A stretch of DNA of 5,203 nt from CAYWFU01 sp964457585 (GTDB lineage Bacteria; JACRDZ01), in contig CAYWFU010000125.1 in NCBI GenBank assembly GCA_964457585.1, positions 1-5,203 of the forward strand. Reading direction: 5' to 3'. Numbering within the stretch: position 1 is the stretch's first letter; every line of letters begins with the position of its first letter. The position numbers and the translations under genes are program-made. Below are positions 1 through 4,948 of this stretch, in pieces. The notes beneath the pieces are model-generated. The model searched no databases. It was not told where the DNA came from and saw only the letters and a program-made list of their open reading frames with translations.

Positions 1-30
1 CCCAAATTCCGACATGGGTATCATACTACA
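1..30. other. unidentified left flank of the insertion sequence
   Basis: Thirty bases lie outside the proposed left end of the insertion sequence. All three forward frames were read and none resembles the NHL-repeat text found at the other end of the element. This stretch is therefore not visibly the missing 5' half of that gene. It is too short to assign to anything. Confidence 0.4.
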
Positions 31-204
31 CCTAAAATTTGAAAATTTTCGATTTTTAAACAATAAAAAGTGATACATAAATTTAATTTTTCCTTTTTTT
101 ATTCATAAATTTAATGAAAATATTAATTTGTTGTGTTTTTAGACAACCTCCTTTAAATCCCTTGTTGGGATAACAATTAAAACTATCTAGATTATTATTA
201 AATT

Positions 205-1512
205 TTAAGCAAATCCGCATAAAGAACTATACCTTTTTCTGGCTTGAACAAAAATATTAAATATCTCATCACTGATACCTGCTAATTTCAATATTAATTG
301 CCCTGAATGTTTTACAACTTTTCCGGCAATATTAAGCAATTGCCACCGTAAGGTTTTTATTGTCTTATTCTGCCAATCTTCAGGCAAGCCTAAATGTTTT
401 AATGCAACCATCAAATTATATGCAATGACACCTAACCTGAAGAAAACTGCATTTGCTCCAAATTCTCCGCATGGCATTTTATCCATTCCAAAACCCAGTT
501 TGATTTCTTTATTGCAATTTTCCGCATTACCACGAGCATTATGCCAATGAACAATTTCTGTCAGTTCATCTTCAATCTTTTTATTTGTATATTCCCTGCT
601 GGTAGCAATTGCATAATAGTTATAAATAGATTCTAATAACGGTAATTGTTTATTCGGTATCCATCTTTGAACTATCAGACGAAATGCTTTTTTTGTTTTA
701 TTCATGCTATGGGTGATTTCTCCTACCTCACGCCCTGTATCAATCCCATATTTATCTTTTAACGGATACCAGTTTTTTATTCTGGTAATAGCATCTTTTA
801 CTGCACTGTCCATATCTGCTGTTATTGTAAATATTATCCCTTCCTCATTACAAATATTTATGATTTCTGCCTGATACCATGCACTATCACTACGTAATCT
901 TGCTATTTTCTTTCCTTCAGGCATATTTGCCTGACATTTTCGTAAAAATTCTACTGCTCCTGCCTGAGGAGGAACATTGCCTTCTCTAAATTCATCTGCG
1001 ATAAATACAGGAACTTCTGCCAATAAGCCCAACATTGGCATATACCCGTAATTTCCTTTATACGTTTTTTGGGCTTCTGCTTTTCCCGATATTATTTCGG
1101 TTGCATCAGGGTCTAATGTATATTCACTATTTTTGTCTTTTTTTAGTATTTTTTTAATTAATTTGTTATCTGTTTTTTCAAGTCCTTCATACCCCGTATT
1201 TTCATACATTCTTGGCAACCATTTTCCTATTGCATCAGTACTCGGTATTTCTTTTATTCCTGTTAATTTTAGTAATGCTTTATCACTCTTTATTACACGA
1301 ATATCTTCCATTCCTTGACCCCCGCCTATTAACATCAGCAACATTGGCGTTATATATGTTTCCGCACTATATCCCACTGATGAACCGGGTTTTGGCATTA
1401 CTATTTTTGTAAAATTATTTAATCCAAATACATGCCATAACTCTAATGCCAACACCAAGCCGCTATGACTGGTTATTGCATCTTCGCCTTTTTCTATCTT
1501 GATTTTAAACAT
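205..1512 (-). CDS. IS1380-family DDE transposase
   Basis: This 435-residue protein would cut and join the ends of the insertion sequence that surrounds it. It is full length for the family (about 420-450 residues). The catalytic acidic residues can be placed in an RNase H-like fold: D136 within LDPDATE (133-139), D209 within LRSDSAW (206-212) and E331 within HNARGNAEN (324-332). The C-terminal block NKEIKLG...MPCGEFGANAVFFRLGVIAYNL is typical of IS1380 proteins, as is the N-terminal LLMLIGGGQGMEDI stretch. The ATG at 1512 is preceded on the minus strand by AAAAGGAT (1530-1523), about 10 bases away, and by an extended -10 promoter. The stop is TAA at 207-205. No frameshift or internal stop is seen, so the gene looks intact and possibly active. 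Nothing else is coded on this strand within the element. Confidence 0.93.
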   Translation of the reverse strand: MFKIKIEKGEDAITSHSGLVLALELWHVFGLNNFTKIVMPKPGSSVGYSAETYITPMLLMLIGGGQGMEDIRVIKSDKALLKLTGIKEIPSTDAIGKWLPRMYENTGYEGLEKTDNKLIKKILKKDKNSEYTLDPDATEIISGKAEAQKTYKGNYGYMPMLGLLAEVPVFIADEFREGNVPPQAGAVEFLRKCQANMPEGKKIARLRSDSAWYQAEIINICNEEGIIFTITADMDSAVKDAITRIKNWYPLKDKYGIDTGREVGEITHSMNKTKKAFRLIVQRWIPNKQLPLLESIYNYYAIATSREYTNKKIEDELTEIVHWHNARGNAENCNKEIKLGFGMDKMPCGEFGANAVFFRLGVIAYNLMVALKHLGLPEDWQNKTIKTLRWQLLNIAGKVVKHSGQLILKLAGISDEIFNIFVQARKRYSSLCGFA

Positions 1513-1556
1513 ATTTTTTGTTATCCTTTTTATATGTGAATGTTGATATTTACTAT

Positions 1557-1565
1557 ATTATACCA
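1557..1565 (-). promoter_or_regulatory. extended -10 promoter of the transposase gene
   Basis: On the minus strand the sequence reads TGGTATAAT, a perfect -10 hexamer (1562-1557) with the TGn extension. No convincing -35 hexamer sits 16-18 bases upstream, as is usual for extended -10 promoters. It lies about 45 bases before the transposase start codon. Perfect 7-bp inverted arms (GTGAATG at 1536-1542 and CATTCAC at 1564-1570) bracket it and might be a regulatory site. Confidence 0.55.
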
Positions 1566-1600
1566 TTCACAATTTTTTTTTGCTTAGATTTTCCAACCTT

Positions 1601-1617
1601 TTCACCTATTGGGTGAA
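1601..1617. repeat. short hairpin TTCACC-loop-GGTGAA inside the right end of the IS
   Basis: TTCACC (1601-1606) and GGTGAA (1612-1617) form a perfect 6-bp stem with a 5-base loop. It lies between the transposase promoter and the right end of the element. The same TTCAC/GTGAA word recurs in the arms at 1536-1542 and 1564-1570, so the group may be a binding site for the transposase or a regulator. No T-tract follows on either strand in a terminator arrangement. Confidence 0.4.
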
Positions 1618-1676
1618 CATTTTTTTTGTTAAAATATCATTATTACTATATTTTAATTTTTCATATCGGATTTAGG

Positions 1677-1959
1677 GTTCATAACAAAATGGGGTTCACC
1701 TGGTTTTGGTGATGGACAGTTTTTGGTTCCTGATGGAATGGCAGTAGATTCATCCGGTAATGTTTATGTTTCTGATATTGGTAACTCTCGCATCCAAAAA
1801 TTTACGTCAACTGGAACTTTCATAACAAAATGGGGCTCAGGGGGTTCTGGTGATGGACAGTTTTATTATCCTTTTGGAGTGACAGTAGATTCATCTGGTA
1901 ATGTTTATGTTGCTGATACTTTTAATAATCGTATTCAAAAATTCAAACCAGCACCGTAA
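1677..1959 (+). pseudogene. 3' remnant of an NHL-repeat beta-propeller protein gene, cut by the IS
   Basis: The reading frame from 1678 onward encodes nearly two NHL repeats of 47 residues. The first starts FITKWGSPGFGDGQF and the second FITKWGSGGSGDGQF; each is followed by a V-D-S-S-G-N-V-Y-V block and by N-x-R-I-Q-K-F. The frame ends in KPAP and a TAA stop, the natural C-terminus of such proteins. NHL repeats are blades of a beta-propeller, usually in secreted or surface proteins that bind ligands or partners. The homology begins exactly at the right end of the insertion sequence, and the frame is closed by a TAA at 1654-1656 inside the element. There is therefore no native start codon or signal peptide. 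A TTG at 1723 is in frame, but it lies in the middle of a blade and has no Shine-Dalgarno site, so it is not a credible start. The missing upstream blades are not in this window. Confidence 0.82.
1678..1956 (+). repeat. tandem 141-bp direct repeat encoding NHL blades
   Basis: The unit starting TTCATAACAAAATGGGG at 1678 recurs at 1819, a period of 141 bp (47 codons). Long identical runs are shared, including GGTGATGGACAGTTTT and GGTAATGTTTATGTT. The second unit (to 1956) is slightly shorter because the gene ends there. Conservation at DNA level, not only protein level, suggests recent duplication or homogenisation of the blades in the parent gene. Confidence 0.85.
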
Positions 1960-2228
1960 TTCAATTGTAACTGCTCAGAGGTGTAAATATTGAAGAGTTA
2001 GACGCCATATTCTTTTTGAAATATAAAGCTTGTTCTAATTTGATTAAATAGAGCTGAATTTATGATTATATCTATGTTTTTTTTAGAAAAGTGGGCTACA
2101 ATATAGAGACTGCGGCAGGATGGTCTATCTATCAGCTTTAAAGCCACACATTATATCATTTCATTCTTTTGTTCATGTTCATCTTCCTCTCATATTATCA
2201 TTTTAGCTTGATTGATGGAGATTCTTAT
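1960..2228. other. AT-rich intergenic stretch without recognisable gene
   Basis: There are about 270 bases between the NHL remnant and the next small gene. I see no long open frame, no tRNA T-loop motif and no strong hairpin. Only the last few bases hold something functional, the GGAG ribosome binding site at 2217-2220 of the following gene. Confidence 0.5.
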
Positions 2229-2559
2229 ATGGTTAAGAAAAAAGCGAGTCCCATTCTCCCGCCCGCTATCAATGATGTCTTAAGAACAACGTTGAAACTC
2301 ATCATTGATTAGCCATATCACGACTTTGTTTGAATCTAAGGAGCTTGCGGAAATTGTGAGCAAGGCAGAAACTGTAATGTTGAGAGGATTTGATAATATA
2401 TTTGACATAAGTAGACTAGCCCACATTACACATGAACAAGCCGCATATTTAAGAGACTATGTCTATCATAAACTTTTTGTATTTATTACGAGTTTTTGCA
2501 CATTATTGACGATTTTTTATCATGTTATTGAACGCCAGCAGCATAAGCAGGAGTTATGA
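2229..2559 (+). pseudogene. small unknown gene, probably broken by a frameshift near 2305
   Basis: I do not recognise this gene. An ATG at 2229, with GGAG at 2217-2220 eight bases upstream, opens a 27-codon frame starting MVKKKASPILPP and stopping at TAG 2310-2312. Where it stops, a second frame shifted by +1 runs from about 2296 to TGA 2557-2559. That frame reads as ordinary protein (for example TTLFESKELAEIVSKAE and HITHEQAAYLRDY). It has only a TTG at 2305 without a ribosome binding site as possible start. Together they look like one gene of about 110 residues with a 1-base insertion or 2-base deletion near 2300. The C-terminal part contains a hydrophobic stretch (LFVFITSFCTLLTIFYHVI) that could span a membrane. 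The alternative is two unrelated short frames; I favour the broken gene because the good start signal and the longer frame belong to different halves. Confidence 0.4.
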
Positions 2560-2610
2560 CAATATAGATTTTATGCGTATTAGAGACACTTTTTAACATG
2601 TCTTTGTAAT

Positions 2611-2634
2611 GCACAATAATAGTTCTTATTGTGC
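2611..2634. repeat. perfect 9-bp inverted repeat GCACAATAA / TTATTGTGC
   Basis: The arms GCACAATAA (2611-2619) and TTATTGTGC (2626-2634) pair perfectly around a 6-base loop. The site lies 52 bases after the stop of the broken gene. It could be a weak terminator, but no clean T-tract follows on the plus strand (GCTAGTGGTTTGGGTTT) or on the minus strand. A protein-binding site or a remnant of a mobile-element end fits equally well. Confidence 0.5.
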
Positions 2635-2802
2635 GCTAGTGGTTTGGGTTTCTATGACCAGAGGCAGAGATGGAAACAACTGCGAATAGAGAAAAAAAAT
2701 TTGAAATTATCTTTTATTTTTCGATTGAGGGGGCACAGGCTGACCCCGCCTTGTATTGTGTCAACTTTTTGAATATTGACTTTACTAAATATTTTGTGTT
2801 TT

Positions 2803-2829
2803 AAAACATATTGCTAGTAAATATGTTTT
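2803..2829. repeat. perfect palindrome, 10-bp arms, upstream of the recombinase promoter
   Basis: AAAACATATT (2803-2812) and its exact complement AATATGTTTT (2820-2829) flank a 7-base centre GCTAGTA. It sits 38 bases before the -35 box of the recombinase operon. Dyad sites of about this size next to a serine recombinase gene may be operators or recombination half-site pairs. The stem is nearly all A/T, so it would be a poor terminator. Confidence 0.55.
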
Positions 2830-2867
2830 TATCATATATATTTTTTATATATTCTTATAAAAAATAC

Positions 2868-2896
2868 TTGACAAACAATAAAGAAAGTGCTATAAT
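2868..2896 (+). promoter_or_regulatory. full-consensus sigma70 promoter of the recombinase operon
   Basis: TTGACA (2868-2873) and TATAAT (2891-2896) are both perfect hexamers separated by the ideal 17 bp. An A/T-only stretch precedes them and could act as an UP element. Transcription would start near 2903, leaving a leader of about 16 bases that holds the Shine-Dalgarno GAAAGGG (2905-2911). The short imperfect-centre dyad CTATA (2890-2894) / TATAG (2901-2905) overlaps the -10 and the start point and might be an operator. Confidence 0.85.
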
Positions 2897-2918
2897 AATA
2901 TATAGAAAGGGTAAAAAA

Positions 2919-3596
2919 ATGAATAAAGCTATAGGTTACATCAGGGTAAGCACGGAAGAACAGGCTAATGAAGGTGTCAGTTTACAGAACCAAGCTGACA
3001 AGATTAAAGCCTATTGTAGCTTAAATGACTTGGAGCTTGTAGAGATAATAGAGGATGCTGGCAAAAGTGCAAAAACAACTAACAGGGAAGGGCTACAAAG
3101 GCTTTTAAGCATGGTACTGGATAAAACCATAAATGCAGTAGTTGTTTATAAATTAGACCGCTTAAGCAGAAAAGTTATTGATACCTTGAACCTGATTGAA
3201 ACATTTGACAAAAATAATATTGCCTTTCATTCTATAACCGAAAAAATAGATACTCAAACAGCTCTTGGAAAATTCTTTTTAAACATGACTGCAAGTTTAG
3301 CCCAGATGGAACGTGATTTAATAAGTGAACGCACTAAGGACGCATTACAGGGTAAAATAAAACGTTTTGAACGTGCAGGACAAATACCTTACGGGTACAG
3401 ATTAGCTCCTGACAGTATACATTTAATTGAAGAGCCAGAAGAGCAAGAGGCAATTAGATTAATTAAGGAGCTTAAACAAAAAGATTATAGTTTAAGGGAT
3501 ATTTGCAATGAGCTTACGATTAGAGGTTATAAACCAGTTGGTTACAAATGGCATCCAACAACAATTAAAAATATATTAGAGAGAGAGGTGGCATAA
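2919..3596 (+). CDS. short serine recombinase (resolvase N-terminal plus recombinase domain)
   Basis: This 225-residue site-specific recombinase of the serine family would make staggered cuts at a recombination site through a covalent phosphoserine link. The catalytic domain begins GYIRVSTEEQ, with S11 as nucleophile and R9 beside it. KLDRLSR (78-84) supplies the conserved active-site D and arginines. ALGKFFLNMTASLAQMERD (115-133) is the start of the long E-helix. After it, IPYGYR (156-161), SLRDICNEL and a final W-H-P-T-T-I-K-N-I-L resemble the 'recombinase' domain of large serine integrases. The zinc-ribbon and coiled-coil part that makes those about 450-550 residues is absent. It is longer than classic Tn3-type resolvases or Hin-like invertases. 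The ATG at 2919 was chosen over an in-frame ATG at 2811 because the latter lies upstream of the promoter and encodes unrelated A/T-rich sequence. It is the first gene of the operon, and its stop overlaps the next start (TAATG). Confidence 0.9.
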   Translation: MNKAIGYIRVSTEEQANEGVSLQNQADKIKAYCSLNDLELVEIIEDAGKSAKTTNREGLQRLLSMVLDKTINAVVVYKLDRLSRKVIDTLNLIETFDKNNIAFHSITEKIDTQTALGKFFLNMTASLAQMERDLISERTKDALQGKIKRFERAGQIPYGYRLAPDSIHLIEEPEEQEAIRLIKELKQKDYSLRDICNELTIRGYKPVGYKWHPTTIKNILEREVA

Positions 3597-3778
3597 TGAG
3601 TAAAAAAATAAAAAGTGTTAAGCACCGCCCAGTGATTAACACTTCTACTAAAAAGGACATTTCTAAAGAGCCTGCTATGATACGGCTAAAAGAATTATTT
3701 AACTCTGAAATGTCAAAAGAACAACAGGCAAGGACATTAGAATATTTAAACACTAAAGGAGATTTACATAATGGCTAA
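3596..3778 (+). CDS. 60-residue hypothetical protein
   Basis: I do not recognise the family. The ATG overlaps the recombinase stop by one base (TAATG), and GAGAGAGG at 3580-3588 is the ribosome binding site, so it is probably translated by coupling. The N-terminal third is strongly basic (MSKKIKSVKHR). The rest (about 25-56) is charged and probably helical (MIRLKELFNSEMSKEQQARTL without glycine or proline). Its end overlaps the next gene by 8 bases. Its position directly before a small HTH protein mirrors the 60-residue extension fused to the second HTH protein of the operon, though sequence similarity between the two is not convincing. A role as a small DNA- or protein-binding partner would be a guess. 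Confidence 0.7.
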   Translation: MSKKIKSVKHRPVINTSTKKDISKEPAMIRLKELFNSEMSKEQQARTLEYLNTKGDLHNG

Positions 3779-3992
3779 AAAAGAATTAGGGCGTGTAATA
3801 GCAGGTGTTAAGATTTATACATTACCAGAGGTTGCAGAATTACTACAATGTAATAAAATGACAGCACGGACGTATGTTAGAACCGGCAGACTCCCGGCTA
3901 ATAAAGTTGGTAAGAATTATTTGATTACAGAAGATAGTTTAAGAGAGTTTATTACCGGAACGCATTTAGTAAAAAAGCCTGATAAAAAATAA
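3771..3992 (+). CDS. excisionase-like helix-turn-helix DNA-binding protein (copy 1)
   Basis: This 73-residue protein has one MerR/excisionase-type HTH domain (residues about 15-60). YTLPEVAELLQCNKMTARTYVRTGRLPANKVGKNYLITEDSLREFI has the canonical layout: a helix ending in LL, a recognition helix, the turn GRLPANKVGKNY that forms the wing, and a closing L-R-E-F-I helix. Such proteins bind DNA as recombination directionality factors (Xis) or small repressors. The start has AAAGGAG at 3755-3761, nine bases away, and lies inside the end of the preceding gene. It is paralogous to the C-terminal half of the gene at 4535: both share ELGR-I/V-IAG-I/V-K and the KVGK-YLIT/YIIT-E motif. Sitting three genes behind a serine recombinase makes a directionality or regulatory role plausible but unproven. 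Confidence 0.85.
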   Translation: MAKKELGRVIAGVKIYTLPEVAELLQCNKMTARTYVRTGRLPANKVGKNYLITEDSLREFITGTHLVKKPDKK

Positions 3993-4004
3993 GGACGGTG
4001 TAGA

Positions 4005-4538
4005 ATGAAAGAAACAGCCACTACAGATTTAGTTCCACAGGAAATAATAGAGAGCAAAATATATATTATCAGAGGTAAAAAAGTAATGCTTGATAAAGAT
4101 TTAGCCCTGCTTTATCAGGTTGAGACAAGAGCATTGAAGCAAGCTGTTAGACGTAACATTGAACGATTCCCGGCAGAATTTATGTTGAAACTTAGTATGC
4201 AAGAAGTCGAAAGACTGGTATCACATTTTGTGATACCTTCTAAACAAAGTCTTGGCGGGCATTTACCTTATGCTTTTACTGAACAAGGCGTTGCAATGTT
4301 GTCAAGTGTGCTTAAAAGTAAAAGAGCTATACAGGTTAATATTCAAATTATGAAAACCTTTATAAGGCTTAAAGAGATGATTTTAGGCTACAAAGAATTA
4401 AAACAGAAAATTGAGGAAATAGAACAGAAATATGATTCTCAGTTTAAAATTGTATTTGATACCATAAAACAATTATTAGAACCTGAAACAAAATCAAAAA
4501 GAAAAATAGGATTTTATATTGGAGAAGGGAATAAATGA
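4005..4538 (+). CDS. ORF6N-domain (KilA-N-related) phage-type DNA-binding protein
   Basis: This 177-residue protein belongs to the ORF6N family, found in prophages and other mobile elements and thought to bind DNA and regulate. The ORF6N domain covers about residues 10-100. Diagnostic stretches are IYIIRGKKVMLDKDLALLY (19-37), ALKQAVRRNIERFPAEFM (43-60) and YAFTEQGVAMLSSVL (89-103). The segment after that (AIQVNIQIMKTF) is also typical. A heptad-like charged region (about 127-158, ELKQKIEEIEQKY) looks like a coiled coil for oligomerisation, and the C-terminus KIGFYIG is the usual family ending, so the gene is full length. AAGGA (3991-3995) is the ribosome binding site, 12 bases after the preceding stop. 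Its stop overlaps the next ATG (ATGA). Exact targets in this operon are unknown. Confidence 0.9.
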   Translation: MKETATTDLVPQEIIESKIYIIRGKKVMLDKDLALLYQVETRALKQAVRRNIERFPAEFMLKLSMQEVERLVSHFVIPSKQSLGGHLPYAFTEQGVAMLSSVLKSKRAIQVNIQIMKTFIRLKEMILGYKELKQKIEEIEQKYDSQFKIVFDTIKQLLEPETKSKRKIGFYIGEGNK

Positions 4539-4948
4539 TGACGCATAAGAAGCCAAAAAAACGGCAGAACAATTGTGGCGGAGGATTTTTTGATGATATA
4601 AAAATTGAACATTTAACTTTTACTGACATTGAACTTGAACGGTTAGCAAAAAGTTTTTTTGATTTTCCTTTACCAAATATTGATGATATTCCTTATAATT
4701 TTGAAGGAACGGGCATGACAGAAAATAAAGAGCTTGGGCGTATTATAGCTGGTATAAAGTGTTATAGTGCTAATGACCTTGTGGGAATGCTTAATCTTGC
4801 TTTACCCACAATTAAAAAGCATATACAGACGGGTTACATTAAAGCCCTGAAAGTTGGGAAGGAATATATAATAACAGAACCTAATTTACAGGAGTTTTTA
4901 AATGAATCCCATACTGCAAAAAAAAATAAAGAAGGACTAAAAATATGA
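4535..4948 (+). CDS. HTH DNA-binding protein with 60-residue N-terminal extension (copy 2)
   Basis: The protein has 137 residues. The C-terminal part from M61 (TENKELGRIIAGIKCYSANDL onward) is an excisionase-type HTH domain paralogous to the 73-residue protein at 3771, with the same KVGKEYIITEPNLQEFL wing and final helix. The first 60 residues are new: a basic start (MMTHKKPKKRQ), then an acidic stretch rich in F, D and L (DIKIEHLTFTDIELERL). The ATG at 4535 overlaps the ORF6N stop (ATGA) and has GGAG at 4521-4524; a second ATG follows at once. An in-frame ATG at 4715, with AAGGA at 4704-4708 six bases upstream, could start a 77-residue short form nearly the size of copy 1, so two products are possible. 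The extension resembles no domain I recognise; it may bind a partner. Its stop overlaps the next start (ATGA). Confidence 0.82.
   Translation: MMTHKKPKKRQNNCGGGFFDDIKIEHLTFTDIELERLAKSFFDFPLPNIDDIPYNFEGTGMTENKELGRIIAGIKCYSANDLVGMLNLALPTIKKHIQTGYIKALKVGKEYIITEPNLQEFLNESHTAKKNKEGLKI
4704..4717 (+). promoter_or_regulatory. internal ribosome binding site and alternative start in HTH copy 2
   Basis: AAGGA (4704-4708) lies six bases before an in-frame ATG (4715-4717), exactly where homology to the shorter HTH paralogue begins. It would allow a separate 77-residue HTH protein lacking the N-terminal extension. Confidence 0.45.

Larger units (their letters stand above)
31..1676 (-). mobile_element. 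IS1380-family insertion sequence, apparently complete
   Basis: The element is about 1646 bp and carries one minus-strand transposase gene; family members such as ISEcp1 are close to 1.65 kb. The left end begins CCTAAA (31-36) and the right end finishes TTTAGG (1671-1676), so the outermost 6 bp are a perfect inverted repeat. Beyond that the ends match only with gaps (ATTTGAAAA on the left, ATATGAAAAA on the right read inward). From memory, ISEcp1 ends also begin CCTA and finish TTTAGG. The right boundary is well supported because recognisable NHL-repeat DNA starts at 1677/1678. The left boundary is less certain: CCTTTAAATCC at 150-160 also resembles the right end and would give a shorter element. 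No 4-5 bp target duplication flanks 31 and 1676. Confidence 0.75.
2560..2867. other. 308-bp intergenic region with inverted repeats and a GC-rich patch
   Basis: No convincing gene lies here. A 44-codon frame at 2670-2804 (starting METTANREKK) exists but crosses the GC-rich patch and resembles nothing I know. The region holds the 9-bp inverted repeat at 2611-2634, the GC-rich patch at 2727-2750 and the palindrome at 2803-2829, each listed separately or under findings. The last 40 bases are almost pure A+T and lead into the operon promoter. Confidence 0.5.

Noticed and set aside
157..171. ATCCC-TTGTT-GGGAT stem after the transposase as a terminator
   Set aside because: The stem is only 5 bp and no T-tract follows on the minus strand (TTAAAGGAGG comes next).
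1133..1412. Two plus-strand open frames opposite the transposase
   Set aside because: They are antisense to a full-length, conserved transposase. Their hydrophobic translations are typical shadows, and no ribosome binding site is convincing.
1678..1956. The 141-bp repeat as a CRISPR or satellite array
   Set aside because: There are only two units, they are in frame throughout, and the translated pattern is that of NHL blades.
1723..1959. NHL fragment as an intact small gene starting at TTG 1723
   Set aside because: The start lies within a blade, has no Shine-Dalgarno site, and the repeat text continues upstream to the insertion-sequence end. It is a truncated remnant.
2670..2804. 44-codon plus-strand frame (METTANREKK...)
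   Set aside because: It resembles no known protein, crosses the GC-rich patch and ends in A/T-rich sequence. AGAGGCAGAG before the ATG is only a weak ribosome binding site, so support is insufficient to call a gene.
1960..2867. tRNA or other structured RNA gene in the gene-poor middle
   Set aside because: No T-loop motif, anticodon-arm pattern or cloverleaf-compatible pairing was found on either strand.
2811..2918. In-frame upstream extension of the recombinase from ATG 2811
   Set aside because: It would start upstream of the consensus promoter and inside the palindrome. The 36 extra residues are an A/T-driven sequence absent from the family, whose N-terminus normally begins just before GYIRVS.
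3565..3753. Minus-strand frame opposite the 60-residue gene
   Set aside because: The plus-strand gene there is coupled to both neighbours and has a good ribosome binding site; the minus frame is a shadow.
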